Under the pieces are notes generated by a model. That model was given only the letters and a program-made list of their open reading frames with translations. It was not told the origin of the DNA and searched no databases. A DNA stretch of 21,711 bases, taken from contig CAUEBO010000047.1 of NCBI GenBank assembly GCA_958454405.1, positions 1-21,711 on the forward strand, written 5' to 3'. The DNA is from an uncultured Eggerthellaceae bacterium. GTDB taxonomy: Bacteria > Actinomycetota > Coriobacteriia > Coriobacteriales > Eggerthellaceae. Within the stretch, counting starts at the first letter, position 1; every line of letters begins with the position of its first letter. Below are positions 1 to 8,227 of this stretch, piece by piece. Both the position numbers and the translations under genes were made by a program.

Positions 1-416
1 TGTGCCTGGGCACCGACGGCATGGCGTCGAACAACAACCACGACATGATGCAGGACGCCTACCTGTTGGCGCTGTTGCCGAAGGGCGTGACGGGCGACCC
101 GTCCGTCGTCACGCCGCAGCAGGTGCTGCGCGCCGCCACGCGCACGGGCGCGCTCTCGCAGGGCCGCGAGGACTGCGGCTACGTGGGCGTGGGCGCGAAA
201 GCCGACCTGTGCGTGCTCGACGTGGCGGGACCTTCGTGGGCGCCGATGACGAATCCGCTCGTGAACGTGGTGTACGCCGGGCACGGGGCGGACGTGTGCC
301 TGACCATGTGTGACGGGCGCGTGGTCTACCGCGACGGGACGTGGCCCACGCTCGACATCGAGCGCGCGAAGGCCGAAGCGGCCGCCCGCACGCGGCGCAT
401 CGTCGGCGAGCTGTAG
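1..416 (+). CDS. Amidohydrolase family protein, C-terminal part (5' end outside window)
   Basis: The reading frame is open from base 3 to a TAG stop at 414-416 and has no start in the window, so this is the last ~137 codons of a longer gene. It begins with LGTDGMASNN followed by HDMM, which matches the metal-binding Asp segment (GTDGxxSNN) of the amidohydrolase superfamily subgroup containing methylthioadenosine/S-adenosylhomocysteine deaminases and TRZ/ATZ-type hydrolases. The remainder (VLRAATRTGA, then a VGAKADLCVLD stretch, then NVVYAGHGADVCLTMCDGR) is the typical C-terminal composite beta-sandwich that closes these enzymes. They are cytosolic metal-dependent hydrolases or deaminases of heterocyclic amines. 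The substrate cannot be read from this fragment. MtaD-like deaminase is one option and other nucleobase-type deaminases are equally possible. The next gene is convergent. Confidence 0.85.
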   Translation, partial: CLGTDGMASNNNHDMMQDAYLLALLPKGVTGDPSVVTPQQVLRAATRTGALSQGREDCGYVGVGAKADLCVLDVAGPSWAPMTNPLVNVVYAGHGADVCLTMCDGRVVYRDGTWPTLDIERAKAEAAARTRRIVGEL

Positions 417-532
417 GGCGCGGGGCGCGGCCGCGGGAAACGCCCGGGAGGCGGGCCTTGCGGGCGGCCCCCCGGGGGGGGGCAGTCGATGCGCAGCGCC
501 GCCTGCGGACGGCGGACCGGCCCAGACGGGAT

Positions 533-560
533 GCGGGCGGATCGGGCGGAGGCCGCCCGC
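533..560. terminator. GC-rich hairpin between convergent genes
   Basis: A perfect 8-bp inverted repeat (GCGGGCGG at 533-540, CCGCCCGC at 553-560) sits between the convergent amidohydrolase (+) and PGPG protein (-) genes. A nested hairpin (GGGCGG 544-549 / CCGCCC 553-558) uses the same right arm. There is no T-run on either side, so this is a possible bidirectional transcription-blocking structure rather than a proven intrinsic terminator. The rest of the 417-580 spacer is extreme GC sequence, including a C6G9 run at 468-482, and no gene is visible there. Confidence 0.35.
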
Positions 561-580
561 AGCTCCGGTGGCTGGCCGGG

Positions 581-961
581 CTATTTGCCCATGAGCTTCT
601 TCACGCCGCCCGCGGCCACCACCGCCCCGCCGCCGATGGCGAGCAGGCCGGGGCCCGGGAGGATGAGCATGGGCAGGCCGACGAGCATGAGGGCCCCTCC
701 GGCGGCCGTTTGCACCGCACCCGCCAGCTTGCTTGGCTTCTTGCCGGAGGCGCCTTTGCCGTCGATGACGGTGGCGGCGACGGATTGCGCCCCCTGGGCC
801 GCATCCGCGGCTTGCGGCGCGGCCTTGGCGGCTTTCCTGGCCGCCTTCTTCCCGAACGACGGAGCCTGGAACTCGTCGGCCACGGTGCCGGCCGCGTCCT
901 TCGCCTTGGCGCTCGCGCTGGCCACGGGGGCGACGTCGATGATGGGCTCGTGCTTGCTCAT
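581..961 (-). CDS. Small PGPG-type membrane protein
   Basis: This encodes 126 aa. I chose the ATG at 961-959 because GAGGAG lies a few bases upstream; a longer frame to 1057 has no such site and adds only Arg/Pro-rich residues. Residues 1-80 are Ala/Lys/Ser-rich and probably disordered (two KK-containing segments, KKAARKAAK and GKKPSK). Residues ~86-119 form one hydrophobic, glycine-rich stretch containing MLILPGPGLLAIGGG, ending in a basic tail KKLMGK. The PGPG turn between two short hydrophobic helices resembles the PGPGW family of putative membrane proteins (canonical Trp replaced by Leu). The function of that family is unknown. It is monocistronic here, convergent with the amidohydrolase and divergent from the EF-G-like gene. 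Confidence 0.75.
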   Translation of the reverse strand: MSKHEPIIDVAPVASASAKAKDAAGTVADEFQAPSFGKKAARKAAKAAPQAADAAQGAQSVAATVIDGKGASGKKPSKLAGAVQTAAGGALMLVGLPMLILPGPGLLAIGGGAVVAAGGVKKLMGK

Positions 962-1232
962 GATGCTCCTCGCTTGCTCTCGGCCTTCCGGCCGTTCGCG
1001 TCCGTTGGGATTGCCTTCTGCTCGATTATACGGGTGCGCGGGGGGCGCGCGGGCCATGACGCGCGTCAGTTCCCGCGATCCGTCACCGTTCGGTAACGTG
1101 GTGCGCGCGAGTTCTCCAAATCAGCCGGAGCGGCGCCGTGCTCCGATCGATCCGGCTTCGCGGTTTGGATCGCCCCCGCGATCCCGGCGGGCGAATTCGC
1201 CCGTTTTCGAACGCCGTGCGGGCCATATGCGA

Positions 1233-1238
1233 TACACT
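1233..1238 (+). promoter_or_regulatory. Possible -10 element upstream of the EF-G-like gene
   Basis: The divergent spacer between the PGPG protein and the EF-G-like gene (962-1357) holds no convincing gene. TACACT at 1233-1238 sits in a locally AT-richer patch and is the best -10 candidate, giving a leader of about 115 nt. No good -35 is visible at 16-18 bp. A very similar TACACT motif lies upstream of the flavin reductase (14314-14319). It is a weak call made on motif and position only. Confidence 0.3.
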
Positions 1239-1357
1239 GTGAGCAACGAGTTTCTGTTTGCGGTTCAAGGGTACGTTGGTAAGGCTCGACTGTGGTTCGC
1301 GCCTGAGGCTCTTCGGCAACGGCGCAGGACCACGCGACAGGAAAGTTGGTGGTCAAC

Positions 1358-3424
1358 ATGGCAGCTCCTGCTACTGAACACGTGCGAAACATCGTGCTTG
1401 TCGGCCAAGACGGCGCCGGCAAGACATCGCTCGCCGAGGCGATGCTGCACGTCTCAGGCCGTACGCCCCGCATGGGCACGACTCACGACGGGAAATCCTA
1501 TCTCGATTACGACGAGGAGGAAATCCGGCGCAAGTTCACGATCGGCACGTCCATCGCCCCCGTTCCCTACAAAGACTACAAGATCAACCTGCTTGACACG
1601 TCGGGCCACCCCGATTTCATCGGCGACACGCTGGCCACCATGCAGGCGGCCGAGATGGCGCTGTTCGTGGTGGATGCGGTGGCGGGCCCCCAGGTCATGA
1701 CCACCAGGCTCTGGCGCGAGGCCGAGGACATGCGCCTGTCGCGCGCCGTGTTCATCAACCACATCGACCGCGAGAACGCCGACTTCGACACCGCCATGGC
1801 GCTTTTGCATGCGCGCTTCGGCTCGCGTTTGGGCCCGGTGACCATCCCCATCGGCGTGGACGCGGACTTCAAGGGCGTCATCGACGTCATCCGGATGAAG
1901 GCTCGCTACTTCGAAGGCGGAGCCGAGCGCGTGGAGGAGATTCCGGCCGAGTACGCCGACGCGGCGCAGGCGGCCCGCGACAAGCTGTGCGACCTGGTGG
2001 CCGAGGCCGACGACGACCTCATGATGAAGTACCTCGACGGCGAGGAGCAGCTCACCCAAGAGGAGTTGGAGTCGCTGCTGGACAAGGCCATCGCGCAGGA
2101 GCTGTTCATCCCCGTGTTCGTGGGATCCACCATCATCGAGCAGGGCATCCAGGGCGTCATGGAGGACATCGCCACCTACTTCCCGCATCCGCGCCATCAT
2201 GGCCGGTTCCGCCTGGCCAACGGCGAGGAGACCCTCGTCGACGAAACCGGCGAGCCCGCCGCGTTCGCGTTCAAGACCGTGTCCGACCCCTTCGTGGGGC
2301 GCTTGAGCTTCCTCAAGGTCATCTCCGGCGTGCTGGAGCCCGGCATGGAGCTGATAAACGCGCGCACGCGCAAGAAGGAGCGCCTGGGACACCTCTACGT
2401 CATGATGGGCAAGGAGAACACCGACGTGAAGAGCGCCAAGGCTGGCGACATCATCGTGGTCCCGAAGCTCAACGAGACCCGCACCGGCGATACGCTGTCG
2501 AAGTCGGGCGAGGTGGCCATCGACCCGCTGCCGCTGCCCATCCCGCAGTATCCGGTCGCCATCGAGGCCGAGAACAAGAACGACGAGGACAAGCTGGGCA
2601 CCTTCCTGGCCCGCGCCGCCGAGAACGATCCCACGCTGAACATCGGCCGCAGCGAGGAAACGCACCAGACCGTGATCACCGCCATGGGCGAAGCCCAGGT
2701 GGAGACGCTGCTGGCGCGCCTCAAGGAGCAGACGGGCGTCTCGGCCAAGCTCGTGCCCGTGCGCATCCCGTACCGGGAGACCATCCGCAAGACCGCCGAG
2801 GCGCAGGGGCGCCACAAGAAGCAGACGGGCGGCGCCGGCCAGTTCGGCGACTGCTGGCTGCGCATCGAGCCGAATCCGGGCGGCGGGTACGAGTTCTTGG
2901 ACGAGGTCGTGGGCGGCAGGATCCCGCGCGGCTTCATCCCGGCCATCGACAAGGGCGTGCAGGACGCCATGGCCGAGGGCTTTTTGGCAGGCTACCCCAT
3001 GGAGGACATCAAGTGCGCGGTGTACGACGGCTCGTACCACTCGGTCGACTCCAACGAGATGGCGTTCAAGACGGCCGCGCGCATCGGCTTCCGCGCCGCA
3101 TGCGAGAAGGCCGACCCCATCCTGCTCGAGCCGATGGCCAACCTCGACGTGACGGTGACCGAGGAGTACGCGGGCGCGGTCATGGGCGACATCTCCACTC
3201 GGCGCGGCCGCATCGTGGGAACCGACTCCAACGATGCGGGCGAGACGGTCATCATGGTGCGCGTGCCCTACGCCGAAGTGGTCACGTACACGAAGGATCT
3301 GCGCTCCATCACGCGCGGTTCGGGCTCGTACTCCATCGAGCTCGAGGGCTACGAGCCGGCTCCCGCCGACGTGACGAAGAAGCTCGTCGAGGCCTACCAG
3401 GCCGCGCGCGCGGCAGGCAACTAG
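1358..3424 (+). CDS. Elongation factor G-like GTPase (EF-G paralogue)
   Basis: A 688-aa translational GTPase with the full EF-G domain order and near-canonical length. G1 is GQDGAGKT (residues 16-23), G3 is DTSGHPDF (80-87) and keeps the catalytic His (H84). G4 is NHID (134-137) in place of the usual NKxD. G5 is GST (256-258). Domain IV has the RRGRIVG loop, and the C-terminal EF-G domain V follows. The SLAEAML after the P-loop and the RKFTIG switch I segment (rather than RGITI) place it with the EF-G-like/EF-G2 paralogues, not the fusA gene of the str operon; no rpsL, rpsG or tuf is nearby. The role of such paralogues (translocation under special conditions, ribosome recycling or tetracycline-protection-like remodelling) cannot be fixed from sequence. 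The start is uncertain: TTG 1346 and GTG 1349 are in frame, and AGGAAAG (1339-1345) is the only nearby Shine-Dalgarno-like stretch, so GTG 1349 is a real alternative. Confidence 0.93.
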   Translation: MAAPATEHVRNIVLVGQDGAGKTSLAEAMLHVSGRTPRMGTTHDGKSYLDYDEEEIRRKFTIGTSIAPVPYKDYKINLLDTSGHPDFIGDTLATMQAAEMALFVVDAVAGPQVMTTRLWREAEDMRLSRAVFINHIDRENADFDTAMALLHARFGSRLGPVTIPIGVDADFKGVIDVIRMKARYFEGGAERVEEIPAEYADAAQAARDKLCDLVAEADDDLMMKYLDGEEQLTQEELESLLDKAIAQELFIPVFVGSTIIEQGIQGVMEDIATYFPHPRHHGRFRLANGEETLVDETGEPAAFAFKTVSDPFVGRLSFLKVISGVLEPGMELINARTRKKERLGHLYVMMGKENTDVKSAKAGDIIVVPKLNETRTGDTLSKSGEVAIDPLPLPIPQYPVAIEAENKNDEDKLGTFLARAAENDPTLNIGRSEETHQTVITAMGEAQVETLLARLKEQTGVSAKLVPVRIPYRETIRKTAEAQGRHKKQTGGAGQFGDCWLRIEPNPGGGYEFLDEVVGGRIPRGFIPAIDKGVQDAMAEGFLAGYPMEDIKCAVYDGSYHSVDSNEMAFKTAARIGFRAACEKADPILLEPMANLDVTVTEEYAGAVMGDISTRRGRIVGTDSNDAGETVIMVRVPYAEVVTYTKDLRSITRGSGSYSIELEGYEPAPADVTKKLVEAYQAARAAGN

Positions 3425-3432
3425 AAAGGCTT

Positions 3433-3457
3433 CCGGCCGTGCGCGCTGCACGGCCGG
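3433..3457 (+). terminator. Perfect 10-bp hairpin after the EF-G-like gene
   Basis: CCGGCCGTGC (3433-3442) and GCACGGCCGG (3448-3457) form a perfect stem with a 5-nt loop, starting 8 nt after the stop codon. There is no T-run. Position and stability suggest a transcript end or 3'-protecting hairpin. Confidence 0.5.
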
Positions 3458-3477
3458 TCGGGCGACGAGGCGAATCC

Positions 3478-3505
3478 GGAGGGGCGGCGAGCAGGCCGCC
3501 CCTCC
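3478..3505. terminator. Perfect 11-bp hairpin between convergent genes
   Basis: GGAGGGGCGGC (3478-3488) and GCCGCCCCTCC (3495-3505) form a perfect stem with a 6-nt loop, followed on the plus strand by only two T. It lies midway between the convergent EF-G-like gene and the sortase gene, and with the 3433-3457 hairpin it probably separates the two transcripts in both directions. Confidence 0.5.
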
Positions 3506-3564
3506 TTGCGTCGCCGGGGTCTGCGCCCGGCCGCTGTGCCTGTCGCGTCGCGCTCGGCGATTTT

Positions 3565-4407
3565 TCAGGAACCCGTTCTCACGGCCAGCACGAGCGCCCG
3601 CCGCGATCCTCCGGGCGTGCAGGTGACGAGCGTCAGGGCCTGCGGAGGGTCGAGGGAGGACCGAGGTTCCGGCACGACGGCCGAGCGGGCAACCTGGTCG
3701 GCCAGCCAAGCGTGCAGCAGGCCGGCGGTCGCGAAGCTCGTGCGCTTCGCCCGTTCGCCTCCGTCGACGGTGCGGGCCGCCGCCACTTCGAACGTGCGCG
3801 CTCCTTCCGGCGCGTCGATCACGACGGTGCGGTGCTGCAAGGCGAACGATGCGTCCAGGTAGCCGCGCAGCGGCGCGAACATGGAGCCGTCCGACATGTT
3901 GTGGCCCAGGATGATGCAGTGGCGGCTGGCCAGGCCCTCGGCGCAGTCGGCGTCGAGGTAGAAGCAGCCCTGCGCCGACTCGCCGCGGTGCGCGTCGTGG
4001 GTCAGGTAGTACGAGGGGTCGTCGGCAGGGGCCTGCGCGACCGGCCCGTCGATCGAGGTGCCGGGGATCTTGATCCATCCGACCACGTCGGGGTTGGCCG
4101 ACGCCCAGTAGTCCCAGTCTATGCCGGGCGCTTCGACGGACGGCGCCCCCTTGCGTTCGAACCCGAACGTAAGGGGGCCGATGCCGAGCTGGGGCGCCGA
4201 GGGCAGGGCGGCCAGGACGATCGCCGCCGCCATGCCGGCAGCGAGGACCTTGGCGGCCCGGCGGCGATCCCCCGGTACTCGGCCGCTTTCGGCCGATCGG
4301 CGCCGAGGCCGGGCCGAGCGGCTCCTGCGGCTTTTGAACGGCCGGGCGCGCTCGCCCCGCAGCCGGGCCCGTCGAACCCGGTTCCACCCGCTGCCCGCCG
4401 CGATCAT
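3565..4407 (-). CDS. Sortase, class B-like, paired with the upstream surface protein
   Basis: A 280-aa membrane-bound cysteine transpeptidase that would cut the sorting signal of surface proteins and link them to peptidoglycan or to one another. The catalytic His is H169 in ILGHNMSDG, the Cys is C263 in TLVTCT, and the Arg is R270 just before LVLAVR. The GHN-MSDGSMF spacing and TLxTC motif fit class B sortases better than class A or C. A single membrane anchor lies at ~52-70, preceded by a 50-residue, very Arg-rich cytoplasmic tail; the catalytic domain is outside. Its ATG overlaps the TGA of the adhesin gene (ATGA at 4407-4404), so translation is coupled and the adhesin is the obvious substrate. 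No in-frame alternative start removes the basic tail cleanly. It is the last gene of the minus-strand block. Confidence 0.9.
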   Translation of the reverse strand: MIAAGSGWNRVRRARLRGERARPFKSRRSRSARPRRRSAESGRVPGDRRRAAKVLAAGMAAAIVLAALPSAPQLGIGPLTFGFERKGAPSVEAPGIDWDYWASANPDVVGWIKIPGTSIDGPVAQAPADDPSYYLTHDAHRGESAQGCFYLDADCAEGLASRHCIILGHNMSDGSMFAPLRGYLDASFALQHRTVVIDAPEGARTFEVAAARTVDGGERAKRTSFATAGLLHAWLADQVARSAVVPEPRSSLDPPQALTLVTCTPGGSRRALVLAVRTGS

Positions 4408-7400
4408 CTCGCCGCTCCGAACCGTCGCCAGATCGCGACTCCCGAGCAGGCTGCGAGGAGCGCCGCGAGCGCGCCGGCGCCGGTGCTTGCGGGCAGGTCG
4501 ACGCCGGTCTTGCCGAACGCCGCTTCCTCCGCTTCGTCGGCCATGGACACGGTTTGCACTTCGGCGCTCGCCTTCATGTCGAAGCGCACCGGATCGGCTT
4601 TCCGGTAGCCTTCCGGCGCCTCCACCTCCACCAGGCTCAGCTCGCCGACGGGCAGCCTCTCGAAGCGCACGGGCTCCGACGTCGAAACCCAGCCGCAGGC
4701 CGCGCCGCCTGCTCCGTCGAGCTCGATCTCGCGCACCTCGACCTCCGAGGGCGACGTCAGGTACTCGCGCGGGTCGATGCAGGCTCCTTCGGCGTCCACG
4801 AGGGCCAGCACGGCTCCTGGAAGCGGCTCGCCCGATGCGGCGTCCACTTTGACGATGTCGGCTTTCGTGTGGTCGTCCCGCATCTCCACCTCCTGCACCG
4901 AGCCGGTGGGCTCGACCGTGAAGACGAGGTCCTCAGCTGCGAGGTAGCCGGCGGGGGCTATCTCCTCATGCAGCGCGTAGTCGCCCGGCGGAAGCGCCTC
5001 GATCAGGCGGGGCTCGGGGCCCGACGTCCACATTTCCACCAGCTCGCGGCGCTCTCCGTCCCCGTCCCGCACCAGCGCGTACAGCTCGAGCGCAGCGCCG
5101 GCAACGGCTTCGCCCGTCGTCGCGTCCGCTTTGACCACGAGCGTTTTGGTGCAATCGTTCTCGAACGGGAGGATGCCGACGGGCTCGCCGTCGATGCGCC
5201 CGTCTTCGTCGACGGTGACGTACTGGACGGCGCCGTCGGCCACGTAGCCGGCCGGCGCCTCCGTTTCCATGAAGCCGTACGTGCCGGGAGCCAGGTACGA
5301 CACGGCGAGCACGCCGTCGGCGCCGGTCGTGCCGGAGCGGATCCTGTCCTCGTCCACGCGCTCGATCGGGCGGGTTGGGGTTTCCGCATCGTCCGGGGTC
5401 GCGGCATCGTCTTCGCGCTCATCTGCGGCGTTCCACCAAGCGAACGTCGCGCCTTCTACGGGAGCGCCGCTTCCCGAGCGCGTTTTGCGCACCTCGATGC
5501 GGACGGGCGCGTCGGTCACGTCGAGCGCCGTCGCCGTGACGGAGACGGCCTGGCCGGCGTATGAGAGCGTTGCGGCATGCCGCTCGGCATCCAGCAGAAA
5601 GCCGTCCGCTTGGCGCGTTTCCGCCACTTCGTAGGATCCCAGGTAGAGCTCGCCGGTCCTCGCCACGCCGTCCTCGCCGGTTTCGATGCGGGCGACCAGG
5701 TCGCCGGCGACGGCGCGCACCGTGCCGTCGTTCGTCACGATGTCCTCCGCCGCCCGCACCTCGTACGTGCACGCAGGCACGGCCCCGCCGGTTTCGGCAT
5801 CGGTTTTCGAGACGGCGATGGTTCCCTTCTGAGGATGATTCGGCAGTTCGACGGTGAGGGGGTTCGCCCAGGTGCATCCGGCGGTTCCGTCCACGGTGAA
5901 GGGCACGGGATCCTCACCGAGCACGTAGCCGTCCGGGGCTGCTATCTCCTGCAGGTAGTAGGTTCTGCCGCCGTTGAGCTTCTCGGGCAGCATGCAGGCG
6001 CCCCGTGAATCGGTGGTGAACGCGCTCAGGTGCGACACGGTCGGGTAGTGGCGCGTGAACGTGACGACCTGCATTCGCTCGTCCAGGATGCGGAAGGACA
6101 TATGGCCGGCTATCTGCCTGCCGGTTTCCGCGTCGGTCTTGACGACGCGCAGCGGCGTGCCCGTGCCGTCTTCCAGCACGTAGTAGAGCTCCTGGCCGTC
6201 GTCGGCTATCGTGACGGTGAAATCCTCGACCACGGCGTACCCGGCGGGCACCGTGTCCGCCACTTCGTGGACGATGTAAGAGCCGTACGGCAGCGCGCCT
6301 CCTGTCGTGGACGCGTAGCCCCGGTCGTCGGTGGTGACGGTCGTCACGGTCTCCCCTCGGGCGGCAAGCGTGCCGTCGGCGCGGACGACGGGGCCGCCGT
6401 TGGCGTTGACGATCTGGAAATCCACGCCAACGAGCACGTCCTTGATGCCGCCGTCTCCCTCGACGGGCGATGCGCTTGCGATCTTGGTGAGGGCCACGTC
6501 GCCGCGCGCCACCTGCTCGGGGTCGATGGGCGCAAGGTAGGTGCGCACCGTGTCCGAGGTTCCCCCGCCCGTCACGTGCCGCGCGTAGGTTCTTCCCCCT
6601 GCGGGAAGCAGGTAGCCTTCGGGCGCGGCCGTCTCCTGCACGGTCACGGTGCCGAGCGGCAGCACGATGCGGCCGTCGGCGTTGCGGTAGAAGTCGGGTC
6701 CGGACACTTTGTAACGGTGCTCCTTCCCGTCGGAGCCGGCGAACGCGCCGTCGCCCTCGCTGAGCGAGACGACCCCGCGCTCGTCGGTCTGCATGACCCA
6801 GGTGCGAAGCGGCTGCGCGCTGTCGATCCAGCTCAGGTCGTTGACGCTGCGGTAGCCGGCGTAGAAGCTGACGGTGTACTGCGCATGGGCGAGCGAAGCG
6901 CCTCCCTGTGCTTTCACGTCGTCTGCGCGGTAGGCCATCTCGCCGTCGTGCTTGCAGACGAGCGCCTCGGCCATGGCGGTCTGCGGCGTGTCGGCGACCG
7001 CGCCGCCGTTGACGAGGGCGTGCCGATCGGCTTGGACGGCAACGCGGTAGGGCGTTTTGTCGAGCGCGTAGCCGGGGGGCGGGGACAGCTCCTTCACCCA
7101 GTAGGTTCCCACGGGGATATCCAGCGCGGTCTTCCAGCGTCCCGACCCGTCGGTGGTCATGGTGAACCAGCGGTCGGAGCACGCTTCGTCGCGGTACACG
7201 CCGTACGCGGCTCCTGCAAGCGAGTAGCACGGGTTGGTGCCGGAAAGCTTCTCGTCGGCGCTCGTCTTGACGAGCTCGATGCCGCCGGCGAAGCTGCGCG
7301 TCACGCGCATGGCGCCGCCCACGCGCTGGTAGCCCACCAGGCCGTGCTCGTTCTTCGTGACGCCGTCGGTCACGCCCGGAGGAGTGATGCGCACGGAGTA

Positions 7401-7925
7401 CTCCACCCAGCCGCCCTGCACGCTCACGGCGGTCACGGTCGCCTCGTAGGTGGCGTTCGTGTACGTGGGCGCTGCGGCGGTGTGGTCGAGGCATTCGAGA
7501 TCCGAAACGGCCCATGCGCCCGAAAGGTCGCCGGAGAAGCCGCTCGCGTTGAAGTACGTCTGGCCGTTCGTTCGCCAGGAGTTCTCGATGTAGCAGGAGC
7601 CGTGCGCTTTGGCCCCGATGCTCGGGACGGACGCCGCGCTCGCTTCGTGCGGCGAAGCCGCAAGCAGCGCGATGCCCAGCGCAAGCGCTGCGACGAGTAG
7701 GAAGGCGCTTCTTGCGAAGCGTTCTGCCGGTGCGCGGAAGGAGGGCGCCTCCCCGCCTTTCGAAGGGAAGGGGCGCTTCTTCCCTTCGAAGCACCTCTCC
7801 GCTCGGACGAAGGCTTTCCTTCGGCGCGTCCCTCCCCGTGCTGGGCACCGCGTGCTGCGGGCGGTCCCGGTGCTTCCGCCCTCCCGCCCGCAGCGGGTGC
7901 CGATGCATGCGCGATACCGTTCCAT
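4404..7925 (-). CDS. Large SpaA/Cna_B-repeat cell-wall-anchored adhesin
   Basis: A 1173-aa secreted surface protein. The start was chosen at 7925 because AAGGGAG lies 5 nt upstream; the frame extends to 7973 without a ribosome site. A hydrophobic signal core (SAFLLVAALALGIALLAA) begins near residue 73, after an unusually long basic n-region. An N-terminal domain (~100-210) with two Cys precedes about eight SpaA/Cna_B-type units, whose Lys-bearing first strands (KTxAE/KxD type) begin near residues 217, 325, 478, 594, 705, 812, 930 and 1024. Most end in ExxAPxGY-like motifs, whose Glu catalyses the Lys-Asn or Lys-Asp isopeptide bonds that rigidify such stalks. The C-terminus has LPASTG (1144-1149), a hydrophobic helix and a WRRFGAAR tail: a cell-wall sorting signal with one residue more than LPxTG. 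No YPKN-type pilin motif is evident, so a monomeric adhesin is more likely than a polymerising pilin. The stop overlaps the sortase ATG. Confidence 0.9.
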   Translation of the reverse strand: MERYRACIGTRCGREGGSTGTARSTRCPARGGTRRRKAFVRAERCFEGKKRPFPSKGGEAPSFRAPAERFARSAFLLVAALALGIALLAASPHEASAASVPSIGAKAHGSCYIENSWRTNGQTYFNASGFSGDLSGAWAVSDLECLDHTAAAPTYTNATYEATVTAVSVQGGWVEYSVRITPPGVTDGVTKNEHGLVGYQRVGGAMRVTRSFAGGIELVKTSADEKLSGTNPCYSLAGAAYGVYRDEACSDRWFTMTTDGSGRWKTALDIPVGTYWVKELSPPPGYALDKTPYRVAVQADRHALVNGGAVADTPQTAMAEALVCKHDGEMAYRADDVKAQGGASLAHAQYTVSFYAGYRSVNDLSWIDSAQPLRTWVMQTDERGVVSLSEGDGAFAGSDGKEHRYKVSGPDFYRNADGRIVLPLGTVTVQETAAPEGYLLPAGGRTYARHVTGGGTSDTVRTYLAPIDPEQVARGDVALTKIASASPVEGDGGIKDVLVGVDFQIVNANGGPVVRADGTLAARGETVTTVTTDDRGYASTTGGALPYGSYIVHEVADTVPAGYAVVEDFTVTIADDGQELYYVLEDGTGTPLRVVKTDAETGRQIAGHMSFRILDERMQVVTFTRHYPTVSHLSAFTTDSRGACMLPEKLNGGRTYYLQEIAAPDGYVLGEDPVPFTVDGTAGCTWANPLTVELPNHPQKGTIAVSKTDAETGGAVPACTYEVRAAEDIVTNDGTVRAVAGDLVARIETGEDGVARTGELYLGSYEVAETRQADGFLLDAERHAATLSYAGQAVSVTATALDVTDAPVRIEVRKTRSGSGAPVEGATFAWWNAADEREDDAATPDDAETPTRPIERVDEDRIRSGTTGADGVLAVSYLAPGTYGFMETEAPAGYVADGAVQYVTVDEDGRIDGEPVGILPFENDCTKTLVVKADATTGEAVAGAALELYALVRDGDGERRELVEMWTSGPEPRLIEALPPGDYALHEEIAPAGYLAAEDLVFTVEPTGSVQEVEMRDDHTKADIVKVDAASGEPLPGAVLALVDAEGACIDPREYLTSPSEVEVREIELDGAGGAACGWVSTSEPVRFERLPVGELSLVEVEAPEGYRKADPVRFDMKASAEVQTVSMADEAEEAAFGKTGVDLPASTGAGALAALLAACSGVAIWRRFGAAR

Positions 7926-8227
7926 GGCGACTCCCTTCATGGCCGATGGCGGCATCTGCGCGATGCCGTGCATCCATCATAGCCAGGGAGGCCAGCGCCC
8001 CGATGGCGTGCGTCCATCTGTGGGGACCGCTGCATCCAGCGCGGATGGGGCGGGCTCCTTCTCCGCCTCCGCCCGGTTTCCCGCCCGCATCCAGCCGGCA
8101 GCCGACGCCGATCCAGCGCCTGCGTCCCGGCGTCGGGCCGGGAGCATCGGGGCGCGGGCGCGACGGGGCGCATCGGCGCGCGGCAGGGCCTGCGCCGATG
8201 GTTCGCGGACGGATGGTTCGCTCTGGA
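7926..8227. other. Spacer between the EAL gene and the adhesin gene
   Basis: This 302-bp region holds no convincing gene. A perfect 9-bp stem (CATCGGCGC 8171-8179 / GCGCCGATG 8192-8200, 12-nt loop) lies just beyond the EAL stop and may end that transcript; it has no T-run. A 10-bp direct repeat (GATGGTTCGC at 8197-8206 and 8212-8221) overlaps it. On the minus strand TATGAT (7981-7976) is a possible -10 for the adhesin gene, about 50 nt before its start, with no clear -35. Several scattered GCATCCA-like copies occur between 7970 and 8125. Confidence 0.3.

Noticed and set aside
1454..4387. Minus-strand open frame of 977 codons antisense to the EF-G-like gene
   Set aside because: A shadow of high-GC coding: the plus-strand frame has clear EF-G motifs throughout, and the antisense translation is low-complexity Arg/Ala/Leu/His-rich with no domain.
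4404..7925. Polymerising pilin rather than monomeric adhesin
   Set aside because: No YPKN-like pilin motif was found and no second pilin gene or class C pilus sortase lies nearby, so a wall-anchored adhesin is the better call, though not excluded.
8197..8221. Direct repeat GATGGTTCGC x2 as an attachment site or integration scar
   Set aside because: Only 10 bp with a 5-bp spacer, no tRNA, no integrase and no mobile gene nearby; probably a chance duplication.
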